NCBI GenBank assembly: GCA_029959085.1
Contig: JARWIR010000018.1
Span: forward strand, 2,232,001-2,296,000
Reading direction: 5' to 3'
Source of the DNA: Nemophila menziesii
Taxonomy: Eukaryota; Streptophyta; Magnoliopsida; Boraginales; Hydrophyllaceae
DNA: 64,000 nucleotides
This document shows positions 25,095 through 36,241 of this stretch, one piece after another. Position numbers and translations under genes: made by a program. Within the stretch, counting starts at the first letter, position 1; every line of letters starts with the position of its first letter. The notes beneath the pieces were generated by a model. It was not told the DNA's origin. It saw nothing but the letters and a program-made list of their open reading frames with translations, and made no database searches.

Positions 25095-25888
25095 TAGTGG
25101 AATATTTTCTTGTTGTTTCATATAAATATATTCCAAAAAAGGTATTACAACCACTACAACTATTACATGGAAAAATAGATAAATAGAACTTACATGGAAA
25201 TTCATAGAAAAGGGAATAGATACAAATACACATAAAAAACTGTAGCTGCGTTGAAAAAGATATTTTGGGATAACCGGGATCTCTAACAATTGTATCACTC
25301 TAATCTCTATGTTAAAAATGATTTGAATAATCATGGAAAACAGAGTTTCCTATTTTTCTAAATTCTTAATTCTGTATATTCTATTCTTTATTATCTAGAA
25401 TAGTTTTTTCTATTCCATCTAAAATAGTTTTTTCATATTCTCTCTAAAAAGGTTTTCCATTCTCTCTAGAATAATTTTTTTCTCTTCTCTCAATATGCAA
25501 GTGACAAAGTCACTATATAGAGAAATTGAGAAGACAAAAAACCGTCACATAAATGCCTCTTCAATGCTGATTGAAGCTAGCCATTTTTTTTACTAAGTCT
25601 TGTAACTCATGTAACGGCCGAATTGAAGTGCAATCAGTCTTTGTCGGTTTGTCTTTTATTTTCCTCTCTATTATCTACGTGAGACTTTTTAACACATAAA
25701 AAGTTTTCCCACTTTTTCCAAGAAAAAGAAAGAATTATTAAATAAAATTCATCAATTTTAATAATTCGAACAATTTTTTCTCAAATTTTAAGGTAGGAGT
25801 AGTAGAACACAAATAGGTTTTTTCCACTTCTGCCAAGAGCATGAACGAATTAATAAATTAAATAATCATTCATTTAATAATTCCAACA
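25095..25888 (-). repeat. Copia-type LTR, reverse orientation (about 794 bp)
   Basis: On the minus strand it starts TGTTGGAATTATTAAATGAA immediately after a polypurine tract (AGTGGGGGAG). It includes AGTGACTTTGTCAC after a TATA-like CTATATAG. It matches the forward solo LTR at 57758-58444 in order and spacing. The far end (TAGTGGAATATT at 25095) is inferred from that alignment and is less certain. Confidence 0.7.
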
Positions 25889-26886
25889 CTCCCCCACTCA
25901 AGTTCTTTGGGAGAGAAGGTGAACATGTTTCCAGAAATACCAGCATTTAGGTGAATTGTACTTAAGAGGCAATATCTTTCGATTTGAATTGATACGTAGT
26001 GAAGTGAGGCAACCATCAAAAATATATCAATTAAACGTACTCTTGAACTTGACGGTTTTTTATCGAGACCCTCACACCACATACTCTACCCGGCTGATAC
26101 TTACAAATTCCTCAAACAACACCCTTTCCTTACATATAAGTGAGCTCCAAAAGCGTCTAGCCTCATTAGCCGACCCCTCTCAGATTTCGAGATCATTAAG
26201 AGCAATAAAGATTAGACTCTTTATGTGTCTCGCGAATTCATCAAGTCCTTTCTCTTTAGGACCACCCTTACGGGCTATGAATTTTGCTGAGTCTAACAAG
26301 TCATCCCTTGGTAGAATTAAAGACGTCTCCTTAAAGCCATATTATGATAAAATACAAAAAACAACCTCAAAGGTGAATTCATCAAGTCCATCTCAATAGG
26401 ACCGCCACACATGGCTATGAATTCATTATGTATGAGCAATATACAAACAACCTCAACAACGAATTCATCAAGTCTGTCTCAATATAACTACCACACATGG
26501 ATATGAATTCATTAAGTTTGATAAATATACAACAACCTTAACGGTGAATTGATTAAGTCCGTCTCGATAGGACTACCACACATGAATATGAATTCATTAA
26601 GTTTGATAAATATACCACAACCTCATTGGTGAGTTCATCAAGTCCGTATCAATAGGACCACCACACGTGGCTATGAATTCAAGAAGTTTAATTTGTTCAT
26701 GTATGCACAATTTACACTATATTGATAGGAAGTTAGTGCATCATAAAGAATTATTAGTCATAGGTTCCCCATTAATGGGTTCTAGTCCTATCAGTCAACA
26801 TTTCCAGGATTACTCTCCCGATTAAGAGTTTTAGTAAACGAATCAATCATTTATTTCATCATTTATATGTGACCCAGTTTGCGTAA
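25889..26886 (-). mobile_element. 3' internal region of copia-type element, noncoding
   Basis: The polypurine tract lies right beside the LTR. Where an autonomous copia element should show RNase H, I see no polyprotein motifs in any frame, only short open frames. A tandem array (listed separately) fills much of it. The region is cut at 26886-26891 by the Athila insertion, and sequence resumes at 39719. It is probably a non-autonomous or heavily rearranged element. Its 5' LTR was not found. Confidence 0.5.
26375..26715. repeat. Tandem array, period about 85 bp, four copies
   Basis: GAATTCATCAAGTC or close variants start at 26375, 26461, 26546 and 26631 (steps of 86, 85 and 85). Each is followed by TCTCAATAGGACCACCACAC-like sequence and ATATGAATTCATTAAG. 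A more diverged unit precedes the array near 26234. The period is not a multiple of three, which argues against a coding repeat. Confidence 0.9.
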
Positions 26887-26891
26887 CAATT

Positions 26892-28379
26892 TGATGTCTC
26901 CTCATTTGTGATAATAAAATATACTCATCAGACGTCATTTTAGGCTTATTTATTAGTTTATAGGTTGATTTTAGCTTAATTTAGTGCACTTTCCTATTTT
27001 GAGTCTTGATTTAGTAGCATAATATTTTTAGAGCATATTGGGTTTAATTATTTATTTAGTGTGAAACTTTAAAGATAATTATGGAGATTAATTAGAGTCC
27101 AAATCAAAGATTACAACTTATGGAAAGAGATATGCATGGAAGTTGGAGATAAGAAAACAAAAGCTAAAAAGATGGAAAAGGAAAAGCTGCCTAAAACTGG
27201 GATTCTGCATACACGTCTAAAGATATGCGTTTTTACCTAAGAAATAGGCCGATTTTGGTAATTTCCTTCGTAAGGGTCAAGAGAATTCTGTTGCGATTCT
27301 TTTGGTATCGTATGGAGCTCAATCCGACCAATAACGAAGAAGATACGCTCAAAACAGTCCAGCAGTGTTTATCTTTATTTCCTTACGAATTTGAGTTGGG
27401 CTAGGAGTCTATTACTTAACTTATCTCTAAAGAAACGAATTAGGTCAACCTATACACTATAAATACAGCCTCTTAACACTCTTATATCATCCTTGGTGAA
27501 ACCTTAAACCAAGAGGAAGCTTACAACACAAGAGAGAAGTCTGGAAGGAGCTGTTCATCAACAATGTCTTCTTCTACCTTTAGATTTGTAATTTCTTTCT
27601 TTTCTTTCATGAACTAAATTTCTTTAGCTTGAGTTTTAGCATATATGTATGAACCCTAGTTTTGATTGACATCTATCTAATTTGGGAATTTAATATTTTA
27701 AATAGAATTTTAGTTTTTATTCTCTGTTTATGTGTTTGGATTTATATTCTGTGTTCTTGTGGACTGCAGCCATTTAGAATTACCATCTAGTAATTAGGAT
27801 ACCATTGACAACGGTGTTTAATTGCATGTTTAGCACATAACGTCTAGTCTTAGGTCTGATCTGACAACCCAACCTAGCTAGATAATCACTATGGTTTAGT
27901 TCTTGTGACTATTTACCAATTACAAGAAAAGTTTGCTTAGGAAGCCTTATTGACACAGGTAAATCCTATTTTAAACTACCGATAGCAAATTGGGACCGAT
28001 TAGGGAAATACTACATAATTTACCCTTACATGTTTAGAACGGCAAAACTAGTGGGGATTACATGCTAATAACTTAAGCTATATTCTCATATCACTTCTCT
28101 TTCATATTTATTTTCTGTCTTTTATTTCTTAGTTTTAGTTTAGTTAATTATTTTCTCAATCCATCTTTATTTGTCTTTACTTTTAATTGCGTTTAGTTGT
28201 TCTAGCTTTAATTATTTACACTTGATATTTGCATAAGATTCTTCTAACCTTCGTAGTCTCTACGGAACGAATCTCAATCTAAAACTTGCATATGATCTGT
28301 ATACTTGCAGAACCGTGTAGTTCTAGGGTGTTTTTGCACTTTATTTATATCTTATTTTATCACACCCTAGGCCCCACCA
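26892..28379 (+). repeat. Athila 5' LTR
   Basis: 1488 bp, starting TGATGTCTCC and ending GGCCCCACCA. A TATA-like CTATAAATACAG lies at 27458-27469. It is the presumed promoter and transcription start region of the element. The boundaries are fixed by alignment to the 3' LTR and by the target duplication. Confidence 0.95.
27458..27469 (+). promoter_or_regulatory. TATA box of Athila 5' LTR
   Basis: CTATAAATACAG fits the plant TATA consensus. It lies about two fifths into the LTR and is conserved in the 3' LTR (38791-38802); a variant TTATAAATACA occurs in the diverged forward LTR near 10142. Confidence 0.6.
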
Positions 28380-28385
28380 AGTTTT

Positions 28386-28403
28386 TGGCGCCGCTGCCGG
28401 GGA
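28386..28403 (+). other. Primer binding site, tRNA-Asp type
   Basis: TGGCGCCGCTGCCGGGGA begins six bases after the LTR. It is complementary to the 3' end of plant tRNA-Asp except for one base (C where Athila elements usually have T). This site is characteristic of the Athila lineage. Confidence 0.9.
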
Positions 28404-28504
28404 CTACATCGTTAGTCCTTGTGCATATATCTTGTGCTTTTAATTCCAATTAGTTCTGTTTTACGCTTTTGTTTTTAGTTTTTGTTTTTCAGATTTAGTT
28501 ACAG

Positions 28505-29138
28505 ATGGAGAACCCAAGGAGACTTGAGCTACCCATCGAGTTCAGAGTGGAGCCACGAGGAATTTGCGCTCCAGAAATCCAAGCCGCAAAATTTAAACCT
28601 GATCCTGGGATGCTAACTCAGTTTGCATCTCATGGATTATTCAGCGGAGTTGCACATCAAGATCCGTTCCGATATATTCAGAAATTCATACAGATCTGTG
28701 ATGCTTATATCATAAGAGGAGTTACTAGGGAGCAAGTATATTACCTGATGTTCCAGTTCTTCTTGACCGGATGTGCAAGCGATTGGTATGATACCCAATA
28801 CCCTCATGTTATTCCAGATTGGGACAAGCTCTAAGCAAGATTCCTAGACCGTTTCTATCCGGTTAGTAGATGTTTAAAGGATATGTTGGAGCTTGAACAA
28901 TTTATACAGAAAGACGAAGAGAGTTTGGGTGAAGCATGGTTACGATTTACAGATAAGAAGGCGAGATTTCCTTATCATAGATCCTCGCCGGAATATTATT
29001 TAACCTTGTTTTATGGAGGCCTTAATGATAAATCAAGAGAGAAAGCAGATTTGTTAGGAAACGCAGGTTTTGTGTTGCTAGATCCTGAAGAAGCTGAGTT
29101 GGGGATGGAAAGAATTCTTGAGAACGAGAGAAGTTGGC
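28505..29138 (+). pseudogene. Athila gag, N-terminal part
   Basis: ATG at 28505 follows a 125-bp leader. The frame reads PRRLELPIEFRVEPRGI, then FRYIQKFIQICDAY and FLTGCASDWYDTQ. An in-frame TAA at 28832-28834 interrupts it, and the frame continues as RFLDRFYPVSRCLKDML and GEAWLRFTDKKARFPYH. This matches the capsid-like region of Athila gag (helical, with the W-D-L and FL-KFFP-type motif at the stop). At 29138 the frame is split by a solo LTR, and it resumes at 30705 in the same frame once the 5-bp duplication is discounted. The product would form the virus-like particle in the cytoplasm. Confidence 0.85.
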
Positions 29139-30699
29139 TGGTGGTCCTTTGTGTGTTCTAAAATAAATGCAAATGTAAATCGAACCACAACCGCAAGTGT
29201 ACGGTTGTCCCAAGTAGTATATCTGATAATACAGATTCGTTCCAAGGACGGAATGGTTGATCACAGTGTCTAACAAATAGTGATTGATGCACTTATGAAA
29301 ATAAAAGATAAGAATATGTTTATTTGGTTTTTGTTATTAAAGCTAATGAATGAAAGACAAATATTAAAATGCAAATAAAAGCTAAGACGCAGGTAAAATG
29401 ATGTAAAACGCAATATGAGAAGTAGCACTTGAGAACGCAAGGATCCTCCCTATCCTATTTCTTAACTTATGTTGTTTAAGGGCTAAATTAGTCAATTACA
29501 ATGGTCGGGATTCTAATTTCCTTATACCCCCGTCAGGGTGGACTATAAGGCGATCCTAAAGTGTCACCAGTCCCGTCAGGGTAAATATGATCCACCGTTG
29601 GATGTTTAAGTGTTATTACCTCATTGGCCCTAGGATTAGCTAAGCTCGTCAGAATCATTAACTTCTATCCTAGATTCAATAAATATTTTCGTACCTAAAC
29701 CCTCCGTCAGGATGATCCAGTCGCCACTAATTGGAATAGCCTAGATACTAACACCTGTTCTTAGTTAGCTACTCCAAAAACAGTAAAATAATCTCAATTT
29801 ATTGAAAAGAGTAAAAGCCCTAATTTAGTTTAATTCAATAAAAACCCAAATTCAACATTCGTTAATTAATAAAATTGGGATTCACCCATTGTTTGTTCTC
29901 AAGCACTATGAATTGTTTAGCTCATATTAAAAAGAAATACGAAATTAAATGTAAAGGAATTCATATTTGATTACAAAATTAAAGAAAAGAAAAACCTAAT
30001 TTCCGGAATAGGAATGACTACGAACGGAGATATAGACCCTCTCCAGCTCTTGTAGCTTCTTCTTCTTCCTTCTGTTGACTTCTCTCTGGTGTTTAATCGT
30101 GCAGAATGTGAATTGTGTGAAAAATAGAAGTCCAGACCTCCTTTTATAAGCATAAATTCGTACTAGGGCTTGGACCAGAAGATAAAAGACTAATTAAATG
30201 TCCAAGCCCAATTTCTAAGCCCAAAATCCCGTAACTGCTGATACACCTTCACTAAAACGGCTTTTCCCGATGCGTTATGACTCCGATTGACCTCATTCCA
30301 GTTGCTAAAGTTCCGTAACTCGATAAAGAATGATTTCTCTTCAAAGGTCAGCTGCTCAATCATCGCTTAAGCACCTCGAAATCAGCAATATATGGCCTGG
30401 AAAATGGATTTTCAGCTCTAAAAATAATATCTTCGGGATTTCTTTTCAAGTCTTGACTTTATCTTTTGATTTTTGACTTTCTCCTCGGATTCCTCTTCTA
30501 GATAACATCTAAAACCTGTAAAATCTTCACTAAAATACCACTATTACGCGCAAAAGCTTAATAAATCAAAAATGCTAGAAATAAAAGAGGAAAATCATAT
30601 TATTGCATATTTAGTCCAAAAGTCTATCAAATTGATTAAATAAACACCAAAAATGATGTCTCCTAAGGGTCGAAAATAAGAACAATTAAGGAGACATCA
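29139..30699 (-). mobile_element. Athila-type solo LTR nested in gag (1561 bp), target duplication TTGGC
   Basis: It starts TGGTGGTCC and ends GAGACATCA (TG...CA on the minus strand), with TTGGC on both sides (29134-29138 and 30700-30704). It has the same length as, and is closely similar to, the copy at 16008-17568. It lies opposite to the host element and must be younger than it. It is a recombination product, since no internal region remains. Confidence 0.95.
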
Positions 30700-30704
30700 T
30701 TGGC

Positions 30705-31806
30705 CAAAGAGAGAAGAAAAAGAAAACAATTCAGAATTTCTGAAACTTAAAGAATTGGCTAAACAACTTGAAGAACTACAAGAACAAGCCCGAACAATTG
30801 CTCAGGTGAATACGGTACGCACAATTCCTTCGTGTCCTGGTTGTGGATCAAGAAATCACGTGTGGGAAGGGTGTATGAATAATCCAGCAGTAGCTTCCGT
30901 TCAATATCCTCAAGATAACTATTACTCTAATGGTTAAGCTTGTCCTCAAGAAAGCTACACTAATTATCAACAACCCCCGCAACAGAAGAGTTGGGTCAGA
31001 AAGCAAGAAACTTATCAACAGCCTCAACTTCAAACTTGTAATCCACCACAACCTATTCAGAACGAAGGCACCCATTGTTAAAGCTTGTCAAGAACCAAAG
31101 AAAGATCCACCTAAACAATCGATGCAATTGGCAAAACAAGAACAACTCCAGAGTTTAAGTTCGAGTATGGCTAAATTAATGCAAACAGTTGAGAAGAAAA
31201 TGAATCATAGCCAACAGAAAGTTCGAACCCAGGAGAAGATTATCAAGCAACTAGAGCATACTATATCACAGATGGCGAGTACATTACAAAATCGGCCAAA
31301 AGGGCAACTCCCAAGTGATACTATTACCCCTAGAGATGATTTTTGCCATGCAGTTGAGTTGCGAAGTGGAAAACAACTACCTCCACCAAGACCGAAACCA
31401 GAACTAGAACCTATCCCTATTTCAGAACAAAGGGGGGAAGGAATAATCAAAGATACAGTTGAGGAGGTAGTTGAACCAAAGAGTGTCCAAGCCGAGACAC
31501 CTAAGACAAGAAAACCAGTGGAACTCAATACACGCCCTCCACCACCATACCCTTCACGTGTTCGAAAGAAGGACAATGACCTGGAATTCAAGAAGTTCAT
31601 TGACATGTTGAAGAAGTTGGAAGTTAATATACAACTTGTTGAAGCTCTCAAGAGGATGCCAACCTATATGAAATTCATGAAAGACATTCTCTCCAACAAG
31701 CTAAGTATAGAGACTGGGGAAACAATTGGATTACCTAGGGAGTGCAGTGCTATATGTCAAAGTGAGTTACCACCAAAATTAGGAGATCCCGGAAGTTTTA
31801 CAATTC
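30705..31806 (+). pseudogene. Athila gag C-terminal part with zinc knuckle and linker
   Basis: The resumed frame shows a charged helix (LKELAKQLEELQEQA) and then a zinc knuckle of the CX2CX4HX4C form, CPGCGSRNHVWEGC, at 30833-30874. The knuckle is the nucleic-acid-binding part of the nucleocapsid. There is an in-frame TAA at 30935-30937, and the reading frame changes near 31065-31080. From there a proline-rich and charged linker reads DDFCHAVELRSGKQLPPPRP and PPPPYPSRVRKK, then FKKFIDMLKKLEVNIQLVEAL and MPTYMKFMKDILS, typical of the Athila gag-protease junction. A second, opposite frame change lies near 31806, just before the protease. Confidence 0.85.
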
Positions 31807-34800
31807 CTATCGGATTGGAGATAGTTGGACCGGAAAAGCATTATGCGATTTAGGCGTGAGCATCAATCTCATGCCTAGATCCCTGTTCGAGAAGCTTAAT
31901 ATTGGAGAAGTAGTACCCACATCTGTGGTATTACAAATGGCGGATCGCTCCCTCTCACGACCAATAGGTAAAATTGAAGATGTTTTAGTTAAAGCTGGCA
32001 CTTTTTTTTTTACTTGCGATTTTATTATTCTTGACTACGACGCGGAAAAGAATGTCCCCATCATCTTGGGTAGACCATTCTTAGCCACGGGGCGTACACT
32101 AATTGATGTTGAGAATGGTGAGTTAATCATGAGGGTACAAGGCGAACAGATACGATTCAATGTGTTTCAGGCTATGAAATTACCAAAGTCAAAAGATGAG
32201 TGTTTCAAAATAGATGTCATCGGAAAAATTGCTCAAGACGTCTTCAATGAAGCAAGCTTAGATGATGATCTTGACGAGGCCTTAGCACTTGAATCACTAG
32301 AGGAACTCGAGATTCCCCCTGAAGATGTTGCTGCATTAGGATCAAACGTGCGAGAACTACTTCGAGAACCAGGTGACATTGAACCAATGAAACAACCATC
32401 TATAATATGTCCACCTGTTCTTGAAGAAAAACCACTTCCAGATCACCTACGCTATGCATATCTAGGTACGAACAAAACTTTGCCTGTTATTATTTCTGCT
32501 AACCTTTCAGGTCCTCAGGAGGAGAAGCTACTTCAAGTACTTCGCGCAAACAAAGAAGCAATCGGATGGACTATTGCCGACATCAAGGGAATTAGTCCTT
32601 CCGTTCGCAAACACAAAATCATTCTTGAGAACGAAGGTGGGCGATCTATAGAATGACAGAGAAGACTCATGCCAGCTATGAAAGAAGTAGTGAGGAAGGA
32701 AATTATCAAGTTGTTAGATGCAGGAATTATCTATCCGATTGCTAGCAGTGATTGGGTTAGTCCAGTGCAATGTGTTCCGAAGAAAGGAGGTATCACTACC
32801 ATCCTTAATGATCAAGGCGAAGCCATAACATCAAGACCAGTTGTGGGGTGGCGAGTGTGCATGGATTACCGAAGACTGAACAAAGCAACAAAGAAAGATC
32901 AGTTCCCGCTACCATTCATTGATCAGATGCTAGACAAACTTGCAGGGAGAGAATATTATTGTTTCCTTGACGGATATTCGGGTTATAATCAGATTTGTGT
33001 GGATCCCCTCGATCAACACAAAACAACTTTTACATGTCCGTTTGGTACTTTTGCTTATAGAAGAATGCCGTTTGGTTTATGCAATGCACCTGCCACGTTC
33101 CAGAGGTGCATGATGGCTATATTTTGGGACATGATTGATAAATATTTGGAGGTTTTTATGGATGATTTTTCGGTGTTTGGAGATAGTTTTGACGATTGTT
33201 TGAATAATCTTGAGAAAGTCCTTGTGAGATGTAGAGAAAAAGATCTTGTGCTTAATTGGGAAAAATGCCACTTCATGGTTCAAGAGGGAATTGTGTTGGG
33301 ACATAAAGTTTCGAAGGCAAGGATGGAGGTTGATCGTGCTAAAATTGAAGTTATCAAAACACTACCACCTCCAGTTTCTGTTAAAGGAGTGAGAAGTTTC
33401 TTGGGTCACGCAGGATTTTATCGAAGATTTATTAAAGATTTCTCCAAGATCGCCAAACCGCTTTGTTCTTTACTTGAAAAGGATACTCCTTTTAATTTCC
33501 CTGAAGAATATCTTCAAGTGTTTTTTACGATTAAAGAGAAGCTGATCTCTACACCCATTGTTATACCTCTTGATTGGAAAGCTCCGTTTGAACTTATGTG
33601 CGATGCTAGTGATCATGCTATGGGTGTTGTGTTGGGACAGAGGAAAGACAAAATTTTCCATACGATTTATTATGCAAGTAAGACTTTCAACGCTGCCCAG
33701 ATGAATTATACAGTGAAGGAGAAAGAAATGTTGGTCGTGGTCTATGCTTTTGATAAATTTCGTTCCTATCTGGTTGGGAAGAAAACTGTTGTATACACGG
33801 ACTATTCAGCTATTAGGTACCTCATGGAGAAAAAGGATGCTAAGCCGCGTCTTATTAGATGGGTACTGTTACTTCAAGAATTCGACATAGATATTCGAGA
33901 CCGGAAGGGATGCGAGAATCAAGTTGTTGATCATTTATCAAGGCTCGAAGGATCTAATGCGAACAAAGAACCATTGTTGGTTAAAGAGGTATTCCCTGAT
34001 GAACAACTTTTTGCTATTAAACGTGCTTTTGTGCCATGGTATGCAGATCTAGTCAACCTCATTGTGAGTGGTGTCTTTCCCAAAGATTTCCACCCACAAC
34101 AAAGACAAAGATTAAATCACCAGGCCAAACAGTACTATTGGGATGAACCGTACCTCTGGAAGATTTGTAGTGACCAAGTGGTTAGAAGATGTGTGCATGA
34201 AGGTGAAATGGAGAAGATCATTGAAGGTTGTCATAGTTCACCTTATGGAGGTCACTTTAAAGGCGATAGAACCGCGGCTAAAATTCTTCAATCCGGGTTC
34301 TATTGGCCTACCATACACAAAGATTGTCATCGTTATGTCCAGTCATGTCACAGATGTCAGTTCACTGGCAATATATCAAAAAGAGACGCAATGCCGCTTA
34401 ATAATATTCTTGAAGTTGAAATCTTTGATGTATGGGGAATAGATTTCATGGGACCTTTCATCACCTCCCATGGAAATCTTTATATTTTTCTTGCGGTAAA
34501 CTATGTATCAAAGTGGGTAGAAGCAGTGGCAACACCAAAGAACGATGCTCGAACCGTGATTAAGTTCTTAAAATCAAACATCTTTTCAAGACATGGTACA
34601 CCACGTGTGCTAATCAGTGATAAAGGTACCCATTTTCTTAATGCTCCCCTGAGACATTTTCTTCGAAAGTTTGGAGTGAATCACCGCACTTCAACCGGTT
34701 ATCACCCACAAACTAACGGTCAAGCTGAAGATTCCAACCGGGAAATCAAATCTATTCTTGAGAAGACCGTGAGTAAATCGAGGAAAGATTGGTCTTTAAA

Positions 34801-35317
34801 GCTAGATGATGCTCCCTAGGCTTACAGAACAACATTTAAAACACCAGTTGGGGCATCTCCATATCGCATGGTCTACGGCAAAGCGTGTCATCTACCAATT
34901 GAACTTGAAGCTCGAGCCTACTGGGCTATTAAAACTCTGAATCTAGATCCAGATTTGGCCGGGAAGCAAAGGATGATGCAGTTGAACGAGTTAGAGGAGT
35001 TTCGTTATCTTGCCTATGAAAATTCATGTCTCTACAAGGAGAAAACAAAGTGATGTCATGATAAACGACTCCGTCCAAAGCATTTCGAGATAGGACAAAA
35101 AGTTTTATTATACAACTCTCTATTTTCGAACTACCCAGGAAAGCTTAAATCCCGTTGGGGAGGACCTTACATTGTTACTAAAGTCACACCTCATGGAGCG
35201 ATTGAAATTGAAAATCCAACCGAGCAACGGGCATTCATGGTGAATGGCCAGCGTTTGAAGAGATACCATGACAGTGAGGACTTTGGGCGAGAGGAGACAA
35301 TCCATCTCGTTGAATGA
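31807..35317 (+). pseudogene. Athila pol: protease, reverse transcriptase, RNase H, integrase
   Basis: One frame holds all of pol. The protease active site reads CDLGVSINLMP (aspartate at 31847), followed by ILGRPFLATGR. Reverse transcriptase has [41 protein letters not shown] and the catalytic FMDD (33155-33166). RNase H has [35 protein letters not shown] and TDYSAIRYL. Integrase has an HHCC finger ending [12 protein letters not shown] and DDE-region motifs [17 protein letters not shown] and [10 protein letters not shown]. The C-terminus is KLKSRWGGPYIV. In-frame stops lie at 32654 (TGA), 34817 (TAG) and 35051 (TGA); the natural end is TGA at 35315. Catalytic residues survive, so loss of function is due to the stops and the upstream frame change. 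Confidence 0.93.
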
Positions 35318-36241
35318 GCTTAGTCTGAGGTACACGTCTAACTCAAAGACGTTAAACAAAAGTGCTCTTGGGAGACACCCCTTATTTTAATTGCTTTTTA
35401 GATTAGTTGTTTACTTTGTAGTGTATAATTTTAAGTTAGTGTATATTTTTAATTGTGTTTACAAGCTAATAGGAGAGAAATATAGTGTGTTATTGTGCAG
35501 GAAACGAGTTTGGGGTCAAAAGGAAAAATCTGGAGGCGCGCGGACTACCCCATGGTCCGCAGGGTTGTACCGTGCCCAGAAAACCCGTACCATGGTCGGG
35601 TACCACGGGTTTTATCCAGAAAGAAGAAAAAACCGACTTGGAGGCGCGGTACACCGCACCCCTGGTCCGTACACACAAACGCGTGCCACGGGGTCGAGTA
35701 CACACGGGTTTTTTGACGGAGCACCCGCAGACTACCCCCTACACCGCACCCCTGGTCCGCAGGCACAAAACACGTGCCACGGGGTGCTAGCTCGGGTATT
35801 ATCCAGTGGGCAAAAATTTGAAGAGCTGATGAGTCCGGTATACCGCGGGTTGGGTCCGGTGCACCGCTGAGAGGCGGTTTGTGAAGGAATTTGTTTCCTA
35901 ATAAACTTCTTACCTTACAAAACAAACCCTAGCCTCCCCCACACGAATTTTTCAGACCCGAACCCTATATATACATCTTAAAGCTTGTGCAAACCTTCAC
36001 AATTAACACAACAACTCATCAAATCCTCTCCTACATCTTCCATAAACACAATTCTTCATCAAATTCACCACACTACACCATCAAAACACCATCAAATTCA
36101 ACAAGCTTTAAAGAGTTCTTCCAAGATCCATCACAAACCTTTCTCTTTCATCAATTCCAAGCAATAACCTCAAGCTACACCAAATTTTCCTTAAACTTTT
36201 AATCCATCCTTGGTATAACTTGAGTTGTGGGTAATTCAAGC
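35318..36241 (+). other. Athila spacer between pol and the 3' ORF
   Basis: About 0.9 kb with no supportable coding frame. It contains a GC-rich tandem-repeat block (listed separately) and an AC-rich, serine/proline-codon-like stretch (about 35990-36190) just upstream of the 3' ORF. Several overlapping open frames in the GC-rich part are by-products of base composition. Confidence 0.6.
35530..35880 (+). repeat. GC-rich degenerate tandem repeat within Athila
   Basis: TACACCGCACCCCTGGTCCG occurs exactly at 35650-35669 and 35740-35759 (90 bp apart). A diverged unit (ACTACCCCATGGTCCGCAGG) lies about 106 bp earlier. Each unit continues with CGTGCCACGGGGT-like or TACCACGGGTTTT-like sequence. A CCGGTATACCGCGGGT motif follows near 35836. 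The block contrasts sharply with the AT-rich rest of the element. Confidence 0.8.

Noticed and set aside
25956..26399. Plus-strand open frame of 147 codons
   Set aside because: It is antisense to the copia-type internal region and runs into the 85-bp tandem array. No known domain.
26234..26715. CRISPR-like array
   Set aside because: The repeats are contiguous 85-bp tandem units without unique spacers, in a plant retroelement context.
31205..31651. Minus-strand open frame of 148 codons
   Set aside because: It is the mirror of the gag linker, which matches Athila on the plus strand.
31060..31860. Programmed ribosomal frameshift between gag and protease
   Set aside because: No convincing slippery heptamer or downstream structure is visible, a second opposite shift exists upstream, and the lineage normally has one frame. 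Decay is the simpler reading.
35391..35925. Overlapping open frames of 71-159 codons between Athila pol and the 3' ORF
   Set aside because: They occur in many frames on both strands of a GC-rich tandem block where stops are rare. None has a motif.
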